Positions 23,295-36,400 of a DNA stretch of 64,000 bases are shown here, in pieces. The translations under genes and the position numbers were made by a program. Numbering within the stretch: the stretch's first letter is position 1; each line of letters opens with the position of its first letter. The stretch comes from Phocoena phocoena (lineage: Eukaryota > Chordata > Mammalia > Artiodactyla > Phocoenidae), in NCBI RefSeq assembly GCF_963924675.1, contig NC_089232.1, positions 44,060,522-44,124,521 on the forward strand. Reading direction: 5' to 3'. The notes under the pieces were generated by a model that saw only the letters and a list, made by a program, of their open reading frames with translations, was not told the DNA's origin and did not search any database.

Positions 23295-23700
23295 AGTCCA
23301 GTCAGGAAAACAGAAACCACTGTATGTAGTTCAAACAGAAAGGGATTTAATTCTAAGAAATGGTTACAAAGGTGTTGGGAGGGCTAGAGGAAAAAAGAAG
23401 GAATGTTGCCCAGAGTTGAGAAAGCTGCTACCACCGTGCTTAGGCTGGAGCCCTGCAGCTGCATTTGCTGCCAGAGGTTACTGGGTAGCCGTGCAGGAAC
23501 TCCACCTCCACAGAACGGGCACCCTGTGGCCCGTGCTGAATCTGCTGTTGAGACCCCTCTACCACTGGTACCAGTCTTAAAATGGCTTCTTCTTTTCTCC
23601 CGCCAGTGACTCCCATTGGCCAAACCTGACCGGAAGCCAGTTAGTAAAGGATTCTGGGGAATGGAGTTACAGGCTTCTAGCCCCTACGATTATGGAATAC
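23295..23700. mobile_element. Probable old LTR or similar dispersed repeat
   Basis: The blocks caaacagaaagggatttaat, atggttacaaaggtgttggg and ccaaacctgaccggaagcca recall a mammalian dispersed repeat that I cannot place to family. The relatively GC-rich body gives short open frames that I do not trust. Confidence 0.35.
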
Positions 23701-25280
23701 AGAAGGGAGAGAGAGTATGGCATTGTGCCAGCAGAAAAATAATTGGCACAGTAATATTCTCAGGTAGATCCTTAATCATTTTAATCAATTACATTAGGTA
23801 TAAAATTACTTCTGAATGGATTGGATAAGTGTATAGCAATAATCACTTTCCCTTCATTTCTTGGGAAATCTTGCTTTTGAGACTTATTAAGATGGTACTA
23901 GCACAAGACAGAGAGTCAAGGATGGTTGAAAAGGGGAAGAATGGACAGGACAGAACAGGTCCAGGGGCAGACACATGGATAATTAACTTGATGAAAGGCC
24001 AGTATGGATTTTGAAAAAGACTTCCTCTTTCTAATAAAAAAAATATTTTGTCTCTAAAATTGAGGGTGGAGGTAGGGCAACAATAAAAACCTTTCTTTTT
24101 GTCTGAGTAGCAAGAGCCAATGAGTTTCATAAGAAGCTGGGGGTGAGGCAGGAATCTAGCTTGCTAATTATATGCAAATTCTCCTGTATAATGGAAGAAA
24201 AATGAGTCAGCAAAAATACAAAGCTACATAAATTAGCACCTTCAGTGTCTTTAGACAAGTGAAACAGCCAAATAGAGTCGTCCCCAAATTAACTTCCTTT
24301 CATATTCCATCCAGGCACATCCACTAGAGTTTGTAAAAGGCTCACATTACCATCAGTTGATACCTGATGTGGAATTTTTTTTAACTTCTTTATATTTCCA
24401 CCACTTTCACTCTGATTCACAAAATGCTTTATTAGAGTTCACTGGGGCTTTATGGCTTATATGACTCAAAAATGAGTTAATTCCTATTTTGTTAGTTGGC
24501 ATAAAAAACATTCAATGAGCAATGCTGAACAGGATGATTACTCTATGGCTAAACATATATAGATCCTTTCAAAGATTCTTCTGAAAATTCTAGTCTATAG
24601 TAAAGCAAATTTAATTTTTTTAATCTTATGAATGTAGAGCATTATCTTTTAAAATGAACTTTGCTCCTGCCAGGACATGTGTGTATATATATTATATATA
24701 CATATATAATATATATGTATCTCAAATTTATGACTATATTTTGTGGGATACCACTCTGCAGTGCTGTTCTAGAAACTCTTTCAGAATTATGAAATGTTTT
24801 AGAATTATTAAAGTTGAAATATCTTTCTAGAGCTTAATTTTTTTAAAGCTGCTACTTGCTGTCATCATGAAATGCATACTATATGATCAATGAAAATTAA
24901 TATGGAAATAAGTTCATATATATATTTAAATTTTCACATGATAAAAAGAAGAGTATTTCTGTCAGATACTTTTCTTAAGTTTGTGCACCATTCTCTCCCA
25001 GTTCTCCTGGGTCTGAAGTAGTCAACCCATTTCATAGTTAATCCTCCTAGGAAAATACTGGAAAGGTGAAAGCAGTGGATTAAGTTATATTGGTTTGCGT
25101 AACTTAAACTTAACCCTCTCTCCTCTTGGAGATAATAGGGTGAACATTCAAGACACAGTCACAGAGAACTGCATAGAGATTCCAGAGGGGTCGTTTCACA
25201 GATGATCTGTACTTAGTTCCAGTCAGGCAGTCTGCACAGGTGTGGCTGTGCTGTTTCTTCAAATAACGAGACATTTTCAT
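23701..25280. other. Intergenic sequence
   Basis: No gene recognised. It includes the AT palindrome described separately (24685-24716). Confidence 0.4.
24677..24720. repeat. AT-rich perfect inverted repeat
   Basis: Arms at 24685-24699 and 24702-24716 are 15 bp, exactly complementary, and separated by only AC. It could extrude as a cruciform. Likely a decayed TA microsatellite. Confidence 0.85.
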
Positions 25281-25284
25281 ACCT

Positions 25285-26104
25285 ATGGTGGTAGGAAGAA
25301 TGATGGTCCCCAAGATGTCCACTTCCTGCACATCTAGAACCTGTGAAAGTGTTATCTTAAATGGCAAAAAAAGGATTTTTCAGATGCGATTAAGGATCTT
25401 AAAATAAGGAGATTATTCTGGATTATCCAGTGGGCTCAATCTAATTACATGGGTCTTTAAAAGTGGACTTTTTCTCAGCTGTGATTAGAGTGAGATGTGA
25501 CCATGCAAGAAGGGCGGAGGGGAGATGTAATATTGATGGCTTTTTTTAAAAATAAATTTATGTATTTATTTATTTATTTTTGGATGTGTTGGGTCTTCAT
25601 TTCTGCACGAGGGCTTTCTCCAGTTGTGGCAAGCGGGGGCCACTCTTCATCGCAGCGCGCGGGCCTCTCACTGTCGTGGCCTCTCTTGTTGCGGAGCACA
25701 GGCTCCAGACGCGCAGGCTCAGTAGTTGTGGCTCATGGGCCCAGTTGCTCCGTGGCATGTGGGATCCTCTCAGACCAGGGCTCGAACCCGTGTCCCCTGC
25801 ATTGGCAGGCAGATTCTCAACCACTGCACCACCAAGGAAGCCCATATTGATGGCTTTGAAGACAGAGGAAGGGGGCCATAAATAAAGGAATGTAAGCAGC
25901 CTCTAGAAGTTGAAAAAGGCAAGGAAGCAGTTTCTCTCTTGGAGCCTCCAGAAAGAAAGATAGCTGTGTTAATACCTTGACTTCAGGTCAGTGAAACCTG
26001 TGCCTAATTTCTGACCTACGGAACAGTAAGGTAATAAATTTGTGTTATTTTAAGCCTCTAGGTTTATGGCAACTTGTTACTGCAAAAATAGATAACTGAT
26101 ATAC
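25285..26104 (+). mobile_element. MaLR-like LTR interrupted by a CHR SINE
   Basis: Landmarks in order: aagaatgatggtccccaaga, gattattctggattatccag, ggctttgaagacagaggaag, ccttgacttcaggtcagtga, and the polyadenylation signal in ggtaataaatttgtgttatt. Solo LTR; family assignment is uncertain. Confidence 0.55.
25544..25843 (-). mobile_element. CHR SINE, long form
   Basis: Reverse SINE ending caccaaggaagccc. Target duplication atattgatggcttt at 25530-25543 and 25844-25857. Confidence 0.95.
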
Positions 26105-26250
26105 CTACAAAGCCATTGCCCCAAGCCCACTGCTGCCTCAGCCATCCTGACCCTCCTCTTGGGACTCTCAATCCAGTAACAAAGGGGTAACCCCTGGCAT
26201 GGCGAAGTTCCCTGGAGCCCTGTCCCAACACAGCAGCCAGCTTTAGTTCT

Positions 26251-26390
26251 TATTTATTTATTGATTTTGTCTGTGCCGGGTCTTAGTTGCGTTATGCATC
26301 TGGGATCTAGTTCCCTGACCAGGGATCGAATCCAGGCCCCCTGCACTGGGAGTGCAGAGTCTTACCCACTGGACCACCACGGAAGTCCCC
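26251..26390 (-). mobile_element. CHR-type SINE (short)
   Basis: Contains cctgaccagggatcgaatcc and ends ggaagtcccc. Flanked by agctttagttct on both sides. Confidence 0.92.
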
Positions 26391-26472
26391 AGCTTTAGTT
26401 CTGACTGGGCTACACCCAACTTAACCAGTTGTGAAATATTTTGAACATTACTTTCAATTTCAGGGACCTAAA

Positions 26473-26744
26473 TCAGTGACTTTCAAACTTTTTTTGACTC
26501 CAGCCCTCCTACAGTAAGATACACATTTTTATTTCAACCTAGGACATAGACACATTCCCACACACACAAATTATATAATTGAAACTAATGTTTCTTGAAA
26601 CAGTATTTAGCTTTACTACAGTGTATTACACTCTGATATTTTCAATTCTATTCTCTTCTATTTTATTAATGTAAATTTCAACCTACTAAACTGATTTCAT
26701 GATTCACTAGCAGGTTGCAACCTTCAGCTGAAAAACACTGACCT
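26473..26744 (+). mobile_element. hAT-Charlie-type non-autonomous DNA transposon
   Basis: Begins CAGTGACTTTCAAACTTTTT and ends near ctgaaaaacactgac, a roughly complementary end. The middle (ctttactacagtgtattaca, ttctattctcttctatttta) fits a MER-type hAT element. Confidence 0.6.
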
Positions 26745-26808
26745 TGATCATGACAACTCTATGGTCAAGACGTAGAGTTTCTGATGGAGAATATATTCTG
26801 TTTCATTT

Positions 26809-26933
26809 ATTTATTTATTTATTGGCCACGCCTCATGGCCTGTGGGATCTCAGTTCCCCAACCAGGGATCAAACCCGCACCCCTTGCAGCAGAAGTGCAG
26901 AGTCTTAATGACTGGACCACCAGGGAAGTCCCA
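26809..26933 (-). mobile_element. CHR-type SINE (short)
   Basis: Reverse head ccaccagggaagtccc. Target duplication attctgtttcattt/attcggtttcattt at 26795-26808 and 26934-26947. Confidence 0.93.
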
Positions 26934-26947
26934 ATTCGGTTTCATTT

Positions 26948-27490
26948 TTAAAGGAAGCAGAATTTGTTCAGAATTTAAATAGTTTCTATATGTAACCTTA
27001 ATTCATTGTTATTAAATGTTATTTATTGGCATACTAAAAATGTATTCGTTTTCTCAAAGCGAACATCAAATCCATGACAGTTTGTAAATTAAGCCTAACA
27101 GTAAGAGAGAGGGACCACAACAGGGAAGGGATACATTTTAGAAACAATTTTTAAATGAATAGATACAGTCGTTGGGTACATGTATTTAGTGTTCTGCTTT
27201 CTATTGCTCAATTTTTTCATTTCTGCTTTTATTTTTAATATTTCCCTTTTTGTGCTTGTTCTTAAGATATTACCCATTTCCTTTTCTAGATTTTTTTATG
27301 TTAATTTCTTGCATTTCTCTTTTTTTTCCTTATTACTATTTATAGCTGCAGTATCATTTCAAGCATTTACCCTTTGTTTTAGTATCCCCTTAATTTGAGG
27401 TCCTGGTGGAGTTTAAATGTGAATTTAAAATTATGTTTATTATAACTCAGTTAGCTTTTCTAGGTATTGGTAGCAAAAGGGTTTGACGAT
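26948..27490. other. Intergenic sequence
   Basis: AT-rich; nothing recognised. Confidence 0.4.
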
Positions 27491-27495
27491 TATAC

Positions 27496-27870
27496 TGTGT
27501 ATTAGTTAGCTTTCACTAGGTTATGTTGTGGAACAAACCATCCCCCTAATCCTTGTGGCTTACAGCAGCAATGGTTTAGTGCTCCTTTACTGCACCTGTT
27601 GGCTACAGCTCTGTTCTGGGATCTTTATTTCAGGATGTAGACTGAAGGAACAGCCTCTATGCGAGACACACTGTTCCATGGCTGAACCACAGGATGTCTC
27701 TTAAAGCGTCTGCTCAGATGTGGGGCATACATCACTTCTCCATGCATTCCTTAGGCCAATGCAAGTCATAAGGCTAAACCTGATCACATAATCCTTTCAA
27801 AGGCAGGGCAATCAGTAGTAGGAAACAATAGTAGAATCTAACCCCATGTTATCCCCCATAATGCCTCAAC
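27496..27870 (-). mobile_element. Probable MaLR (MLT1-like) LTR
   Basis: Starts tgtattagttagctttcact, followed by ccttgtggcttacagcagca and ggctacagctctgttctggg, like the reversed MLT1 layout. Diverged. Confidence 0.45.
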
Positions 27871-28954
27871 CAAAAAGGTTTATCCTTGCATCTCTGTCAA
27901 TTCAAAACTCTGTTTTATTGTTGGATTACATCTGAGACTTACCATTATAGCATATATGTTTCCATTTTTAAATGTATCTTAATCATGATAAAATACTGTT
28001 TGTCTCCCTTAATGCTTTTTCTACAAAATCAGCTATGCTGATCACGTCTTTACAGGCCATGCCAGGCTGTGGCTGCTATGGGTTATAATAGCATTAAGAA
28101 AACAGTATTTTTCTAGCTTAGCCTACACCCACAGCAATGCAAGACCTCAGCTCTCAAAATCCACCAGGTATTTCATGGGCTTCTGCAAGGAGTCCTGGGG
28201 TTCCCAGGAGGATCCTTCTTGGTACGTCTGAAGCCTGGGTCCCTAGTCTGCCGAGCCATGAGCAATATCTCCTGCTACCTCCAGACGCCCACAGAGCAGT
28301 GCTGCGTTGCACATCTCACACCTTCAGAGGCTCCAGGGATTTCACTCTTTTCTAAATTAATAGCCGTCTTTCCCCAGAGCTTTGGCTCAAGTTCCTAAGA
28401 CACAATTGGATAGCAAATAATATGATCAATACACTGTACCGTACTCAAAATTACTCTAACAGCCAAACCTTTTATTTCAGTAAGCTTATTTCTCTCCACC
28501 CCCCGCCCCCACCCGGTCTCCAGCATCCCCTCTCCCTTCCCCCTCTACATGAGGCTCCTCTGCTGTTCCTGCTGGTAGATCCTGTAATAACCAGTTCCAC
28601 TCTGGAATCGCTGTGAAACTGACATAATTCAAACACCAGGTTTTTATTGTGCTTGTACAGGCACTATGAATTGTAACCCATTCTTGCTTTCTTAAAATGT
28701 CATTATTTTAAAACATTTTATCACAGTAATCACACATGGAAAAAACAATGTAATAGGGCTTATGATGAAACCATAGTCTACTGTCCCATCCCCTCCCACC
28801 CCTAATTCGATTTCCCAGGAGGAATCCCTTTTTTTTTTTTTTGGAATCACTTTTAATTGTTTCTGTTTCAAGGCTTTTTGATGGTTACTTCCCTAATTCT
28901 AAACAATGAGTCTTCACCTTGCATTTAACCCATTTGCATCATATGACATAGTTG
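27871..28954. other. Intergenic sequence
   Basis: No gene recognised; the small open frames at 28137-28355 and 28422-28616 lack motifs and splice support. Confidence 0.4.
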
Positions 28955-29215
28955 GTCATTTCTTCCTTAAAACACTATTCTAAACTCAAATGTTACTTTA
29001 TCAGAGAGGCCTTTCCTGAGCACTCTGGGTTAAATAGCCAACCAACTAACTAGTCCCTTCTACTCTGTACTATTTACCCCCCTACTCTGCAGTATTGATT
29101 ACCACCTGACATATTTCATATTTGTTTTTTGACTTTCTTTTTTATTTCAACCCCAATTTGAGCAAGGCAACTGTAAAATGACATCTTTGTGAAAGTTAGG
29201 GACGTTTGAATATAG
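28955..29215 (+). mobile_element. L2 LINE 3' fragment
   Basis: Contains caaatgttactttatcagag then aggcctttcctgagcactct, ccacctgacatatttcatat and a gggacgttt-like end, the classic L2 3' order. Confidence 0.7.
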
Positions 29216-30125
29216 ACCGGTTATTAAATGATATTAAACAATAACATTAATTTTGTTAGGCATGATGATGACTTGGGGAAAAAAAATTTATCAATTAGAG
29301 ATATATAATAAAGTATCTATGAGTGAATTGACATAATGTCCAAAGTTTTCTTTAAAATACTCAGGAATGAGTCCAAGATTTCTGGTTTGAGCAGCTAGGA
29401 GAGTGAGGTTGTTATTTGCTGAGGCATTTGAAGACAGCAGGAGGAAGCAGTTTTGCAGGGGATGGGAGTGGGGGAAAGTAAGGGACTTGGTTTGACAACG
29501 TCAAGTTTAAGATGTGTGTTGATAACCAACTAGTGTGTATATAATCAAGTAGAGATGTTGACTGTCTAGATGTACCAGTATCTAGATGTACCAGTCTGGA
29601 GTTCAGGGAAGTGGACTAGGCTGGAGATAAATATCTGTGAATCATCATCATTTAAATATACATGATATTTAAAGCCATGAGTCTGCATGGGGATATTTAG
29701 GAAATGATGGTAAGATTTTTTTCAAAAAGGAAAAAAGGACGTCTAAGAGCTAAGCCTTACAGCATTCCAAAATTCACAGGCCAGATATGAGAAATCATCA
29801 GAGGAAGCCAGGAAGGAAAGGCCAGTGAGGAGAACAACTATGGCAGCCTGAGAAGCAAATGAACAAAGTGTCCCCCAACCCAGTGTTCCAAAACTGGCAG
29901 TACAACTAAAGTGTTTAACAAGTGAATATAACACAATAGTTTATTTCCCTATAGCCACTGACTAAATGCCAGAATTTTTATGGTACAGTGATATTCCGTT
30001 AGAATTTTTAAATAAAATAGCTATTATTGTGCAAATTATGGGTTAAAGATTGGCTAAGTGTCACTAATAATCTCAAAACTTAATTCTGTTTTATACCACA
30101 TTGCATTGAACTGAATACTATTGTG
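29216..30125. other. Intergenic sequence with a probable unclassified old repeat
   Basis: From about 29360 to 29850, blocks like gagtccaagatttctggttt, gtctggagttcagggaagtg and atatttaaagccatgagtct recall a dispersed mammalian repeat of uncertain class. At 29564-29595, ATCTAGATGTACCAGT-type units are duplicated in tandem. Confidence 0.35.
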
Positions 30126-30545
30126 CTCCAATGAGAGTCCTTCAGGGCCGGCACTCTCATCCCCAGGCTGCTGGGAATATTGACTGCTGTTGTCTCACAG
30201 CCACCTCCCCTGGTGGGAACACCTCTTGGCTGCAGGGATCTGCCTCTCCCAAGGTTATACCCCCTACTAGGAGGAAGCGCATATCAAATGAATACAAAAT
30301 CTGGCCCCTTGCCTCAATTTGGGACAACTCTGAAGGGTCATCCCCCCTCCAGAAATCCCCATGGGATGACTGAGGCCTCAGTTGAAACCTAACCAGGGTC
30401 AGCTTCTCCACTGTTCAGTCCCACCTTCCTTACCCACTCAGAGGTATCTCTCTAATGAAGTTCTGCATGCAACTCTCCATGCTAGAATTTGTGTGGAGGG
30501 AACCCACCCTAAAACAAGGTCTACCAGAGGCACGACTACCCTCCA
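30126..30545. mobile_element. Probable old LTR fragment
   Basis: ctgggaatattgactgctgt, ccagggtcagcttctccact and ttctgcatgcaactctccat resemble an ERVL-like LTR. Assignment is tentative; the open frames over it are not gene-like. Confidence 0.3.
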
Positions 30546-31560
30546 ATGTAATTGTGCCATTTATAATATATGGTTATTATAGAATTTATTATTTGTTGAA
30601 AACACCAGGTCATTTGTTCTGTAGGATTTTCCGTATTCTGGATTTGGCTGATTGTATCCCTGTGTGTATTTTTATTCTGATACTTTTTGTAAACGGGTAC
30701 TAATACTAGAGGCTTAATTAAGTTCACCTCCATCCACTTAAACATGGTATTCTGAAACGTCTTTTAACTTTTCTTTTTCTACCCTGTGAAATGTAAGTAT
30801 TGCTTATCTGATGCTGAGAAGAGAAGAAAATCAAAACTCCCCAGGATCAGGAGAGATCATTTATAATTATATCTGCCTCTCCTACCCCCTCATTCCCACA
30901 GATGTGGTGTATGCAACCTAAAGGCCTTCCAGATACTGGGAACAAATGACTGGAGAATATGTTTACCTAGGTTTACAGCCTTAAACACTAAATACCTTCC
31001 TCCCAAAGCGGAGTATGATTATCTTCTTCTCATTTAGGAAGATAACCAAAGACAGCAACACCATCTCTGGATTATTTGCATGTAGAATTCCACATTGTTA
31101 CTAATTTTAAAAGCCATCCTGGCTTTCTTCTGTCAAGTGGTTTGATTGTGGATCACATTCTTTCACCGACAGCTGGTGTATTCTAAGTCAATTAATCAAC
31201 ATGCATTTATCAAGCACCTGCTGTGTGATCAACGTCATTCTTGGAGAATTCATGCTGATTAAATTCTCTGTAAAACAATTAGGAAGCTGTATCTTGTTTC
31301 TGCTCTGCCCCCATCCCCACCCCAATTCACACAAATGCATTCCAGAATCAAATAGATGCTCTTTTTGTATCAATTTACTGTTTTGAATCATCTACATACT
31401 GCTCCATTCTGTTGAGAGTTGATAATAGCCTGGACAATTATGATTTTTCTAAGGTATTCAAAGCAGTTTTGCATAAATGTATATACCCTTCTGCATAATT
31501 ATGTACTCATACGCATCTCCTTTTAAAGAAATTTGTTATGAGTTTTTGTTTATTTTATTT
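30546..31560. other. Intergenic sequence
   Basis: Nothing recognised apart from a short MIR/L2-like core near 31205-31245. Confidence 0.4.
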
Positions 31561-31569
31561 TTTTATTAA

Positions 31570-32010
31570 TGTCATTACAAGTAACAGAAACCAGCTTGAC
31601 CTGGCTCAAGGGAAAATTAAAAACTTATTGGAAATATATTAGGCTCTCTCACAGAATCCAAAGAAGAATTGAACCACCAACCAGGCCTCTGGAAGGGCAG
31701 AAGGCAGGGAAGCTTTGGGGACCCTAACAACAGCTGCTCACAGACGTTCCTTGTGGAATTCTGCCACTAACATGATTCAGAGCCAAACTTTTCCCGTCTC
31801 TGTGTACGTACCTCAGTTCAAAATTCAAATTCCTGGAAGGGAGAAACTGATTGGCTGAGCTGTGGTTAGAAGGCTGCTGCTGCTCCAATCAAGTATGGCC
31901 AGGAGGCACTGTCCAATACAGAAGCCACCTGCCACATGTGCCTATGCAGCACTTGAAATGTGGCTAGTACATTGAGGAACTGAATTTTCATTTTATTTAA
32001 TTGTTATTCA
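31570..32010. mobile_element. Old dispersed repeat and MER-type DNA-element remnant
   Basis: 31570-31900 (tacaagtaacagaaaccagc, then tgattggctgagctgtggtt) is a dispersed repeat that I cannot classify. 31905-32005 (cactgtccaatacagaagcc, acttgaaatgtggctagtac) matches the same MER-type element seen at 19150-19300 and is cut off by the following L1. Confidence 0.4.
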
Positions 32011-32537
32011 ATAAACTCTGCACTCCCAGCTTCTGAGGTGGGAGAGCCGAGTTCAGGACATTGGTCCAGCAGAGACCTCCTAGCCCCACGTAATATCAAT
32101 CGGTGGGAGCTCTCCTAGAGATCTCTATCTCAACACTAAGACCCAGCTCCACTCAATGACGAGTAATCTCCAGCACTGGACACCCCATGCCAAACAACTA
32201 GCAAGACAGGAACACAACCCCACCCATTAGCAGAGAGACTGCCTAAAATCATAAGGTCACAGACACCCCAAAACACACCACCAGACTCGGTCCTGCCCAC
32301 CAGAAAGACAAGATCCAGGCTCATTCACCAGAACACAGTCAGCAGTCCGCTCCACCAGGAAACTTACACAACCCACTGAACCAACCTTAGCCACTGGAAG
32401 AAAACACCAAAAACAGCAGGAACTACAAACCTGCAGATTACAAAAAGGAGACCCCAAACACAGTAAGTTAAGCAAAATGAGACAGAGAAACACACAGCAG
32501 ATGAAGGAGTAAGGTAAACACCCACCAGACCAAACAA

Positions 32538-33416
32538 ATGAAGAGGAAATAGGCAGTCTACCTGAAAAAGAATTCAGAGTAATCATAGTAAAGGTAGTCC
32601 AAAATCATGGAAATAGAATGGAGAAAATACAAGAAACAGTTAACAAGGACCTAGAAGAACAAAAGAGTAAACAAACAGTGATGAACAACACAATAAATGA
32701 AATTTAAAATTCTCCAGAAGGAATCAATAGCAGAATAACTGAGGCAGAAGAATGGATAAGTGACCTGGAAGATGAAATAGTGGAAATAACTACCGCAGAG
32801 CAAAATAAAGAAAAAGAATGAAAAGAATTGAGGACAGTCTCAGAGACTCTCTGGAACAACATTAAACACACCAACTTTCGAATTATAGGGGTTCCAGAAG
32901 AAGAGAAAAGAAAAGAAACTGAGAAAATATTTGAAGAGATTATAATTGAAAACCTCTCTAATATGGGAAAGGAAGTGGTCAATCAAGTCCAGGAAGAACA
33001 GAGTCCCATACACGATAAATCCAAGGAGAAACACACCAAGACACATATTAATCAGACTATCAGAAATTAAATACAAAGAAAAAATATTAAAAGCAGCAAG
33101 GGAAAAACAACAAATAACAGACAAGGGAATCTCCATGAGGTTACCAACTGATCTTTCAGCAGAAACTCTGCAAGCCAGAAGGGACTGGCAGGGCATATTT
33201 AAAGTGATGAAAGGGAAAAACCTACAACCAAGATTACTCTACCCAGCAAGGATCTCATTCATATTTGACGGAGAAATTAAAACCTTTACAGACAAGCAAA
33301 AGCTAAGAGAATTCAGCACCACCAAACCAGCTTTACAACAAATGCTAAAGGAACTTCTCTGGGCAGGAAACACAAGAGAAGGAAAAGACCTACAAAAACA
33401 AACCCAAAACATTTAA
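32538..33416 (+). pseudogene. L1 ORF1 remnant (RNA-binding chaperone protein)
   Basis: Early stops lie near 32550 and 32704. A readable block at 32828-33070 contains the RRM start (NFRIIGVPEEE). A frame change near 33065 leads into a second block up to 33416 with the C-terminal domain (KILKAAREKQQITDKGISMR, LSAETLQARRDW). The intact family protein forms coiled-coil trimers that coat L1 RNA. At least two stops and one frameshift exclude function. Confidence 0.85.
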
Positions 33417-33420
33417 GAAA

Positions 33421-36400
33421 ATGGTAATAGGAACATACATATTGATAATTACCTTAAATGTAAATGGATTAAATGCTGCAACCAAAAGACATAGACTGGC
33501 TGAATGGATACAAAAACAATACCTGTATATATGCTGTCTACAAGAGACCCACATCAGACCTGTGGACACACACAGACTGAAAGTGAGGGGATGGAAAAAG
33601 ATATTCCATGCAAATGGAAATCGTAAGCTGGAGTAGCAATTCTCATATCAGGCAAAATAGACTTTAAAATAAAGACTATTACAAGAGACAAAGAAGGACA
33701 CTACATAATGATCAAGAGATCAATCCAAGAAGAAGATACAGCAGTAGTAAATATTTATGCTCCCGATGTATGAGTACCTCAATACACAAGGCAAATGCTA
33801 ACAGCCATAAAAGGGGAAGTCGACAGTAACACATTCATAGTAGGGGACTTTAACACCCCACTTTCACCAATGGAAGGATCATCCAAAATGAAAATAAATA
33901 AGGAAACACAAGCTTTAAATGACACATTAAACAAAATGGACTTAATTGATATTTATAGGACATTCCAACCAAAAAAAACGGAATACACTCTCTTTTCAAG
34001 TGCTCGTGAAACATTCTCCAGAATAGATCATATCTTGGGTCACAAATCAAGCCTTGGCAAGTTTAAGAAAATTGAAATCGTATCAACTATCTTTTCTGAC
34101 CACAACACTGTGAGACTAGATATCAATTACAGGAAAAAATCTGTAAAAAATGCAAACACATAGAGGCACAACAATACACTGCTAAATAACCAATAGATTA
34201 CTGAAGAAATCAAAGAGGAAATCAAAAACTACCTAGAAACAAATGACAATGAAAACATGATGACCCAAAACCTATGGGATGCAGCAAAAGCAGTTCTAAG
34301 AGGGACGTTTATAGCAGTACAATCTTACCTCAAGGAACAAGAAAAATCTCAAATAAACAAGTTAACCTTACACCTAAAGCAATTTGATAAAGAAGAACAA
34401 AAAAACTCCAAAGTTAGCAGAAGGAAAGAAATCATAAAGATCAGATCAGAAGTAAATGAAAAAGAAATGAAAGAAACAGTAGCAAAAAACAATAAAACTA
34501 AAAGGTGGTTCTTTGAGAAAATAAACAAAATTGATAAACCATTAGCCAGACTCATCAAGAACAAAAGGGAGAAGACTCAAATCAACAGAATTAGAAATGA
34601 AAAAGAAGAAGTAACAACTGACACTGCAAAAATACAAAGGATCGTGAGAGATTACTACAAGCAACTATATGTCAATAAAATGGACAACCTGGAAGAAATG
34701 GACAAATTCTTAGAAAAGCACAAACTTCTGAGACTGAACCAGTTAGAAGTAGAAAATATTAACCAACCAATCACAAGCACTGAAATTGAAACTGTGGTTA
34801 AAAATCTTCCAACAAACAAAAGCCCAGCAACAGAGGGCTTCACAGGTGAATTCTATCAAACATTTAGATCCTTCTCAAACTCTTCCAAAATATAGCAGAG
34901 GGAGGAACACCCCCAATCTCATTCTACAAGGCCACCATCACCCTGATACCAAAACCAGACAAAGATGTCACAAAGAAAGAAAACTATAGCCCAATATCAC
35001 GGATGAACATAGATGCAAAAATCCTCAACAAAATATTAGCAAACAGACTCCAACAGCACATTAAAAGGATCATGCACCATGATCAAGTGGGGTTTATCCC
35101 AGGAATGCAAGGATTCTTCAATATACGCGAATCAATCAATGTAATACACCATATTAACAAATTGAAGGAGAAAAACCATATGATCATCTCAATAGATGCA
35201 GAAAAAGCTTTCAACAAAATTCAACACCCATTTATGATAAAAACCTTCCAGAAAGTAGGCACAGAGGGAACTTACCTCAACATAATAAAGGCCATATATG
35301 AGAAACCCACAGCCAACATCGTTCTCAGTGGTGAAATACTGAAACCATTTCCATTAAGAACAGGAACAAGACAAGGTTGCCCACTCTCACTACTATTATT
35401 GAACATTGTTTTGGAAGTTTTAGCCCCAGCAATCAGAGAAGAAAAAGGGATCCAAATCGGAAAAGAAAAAATAAAGGTGTCACTGTTTGCAGATGACAAG
35501 ATACTATACATAGAGAATCCTATAGACTCTACCAGAAAACTACTAGAGCTAATCAACGAATTTGGTAAAGTAGCAGGATACAAATTAATGCACAGAGATA
35601 TCTTGCATTCCTATACACTAATGATGAAAAATCTGAAAGAGAAATTAAGGAAACACTCCCATTTATCACCACAACAAATAGAATAAAATACCTAGGAATA
35701 AACCTACCTAAGAAGACAAAACAGCTGTATGCAGAAAACTGTAAGATACTGATGAAAGAAATTAAAGATGATACAAACAGATGGAGAGATGTACCATGTT
35801 CTTTGACTGGAAGAATTAACATTGTGAAAATGACTATACTACCCAAAGCAATCTACAGATTCAATGCAAACCCTATCAAGCTACCAACGGCATTTTTCAC
35901 AGAACTAGAACAAAATATTTCACAATTTGTATGGAAACACAAAAGAACCCTAATAGCCAAAGCAGTCTTGAGAAAGAAAAACGGAGCTGGAAGAATCATG
36001 CTCCCTGACTCCTGACTATACTACAAAGCTACAGTAATCAAGACAGTATGGTGCTGACACAAAAACAGAAATATAGATCAATGGAACAGGAGAGAAAGCC
36101 CAGAGATAAACTCATGCACATATGGTCACCTTATCTTTTATATAGGAGGCAAGAATATACAGTGGAGAAAAGACAGCCCTTCAATAAGTGGTAGTGGGAA
36201 AACTGGACAGCTACACACAAAAGAATGAAATTAGAGCACTCTCTAACACCATACAAAAAAAATAGTCTCAAAATTGAGTAAAGACCTAAATGAAAGACTG
36301 GACACTATAAAACTCTTAGAGGAAAACATAAGCCAACACTATATGACATAAATCACAGCAAGATCCTTTTTGACCCACCTGCTAGAGAAATGGAAATAAA

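Noticed and set aside
30131..30582. Cluster of short open frames in a GC-richer patch
   Set aside because: The patch resembles an old LTR; frames overlap on both strands without motifs.
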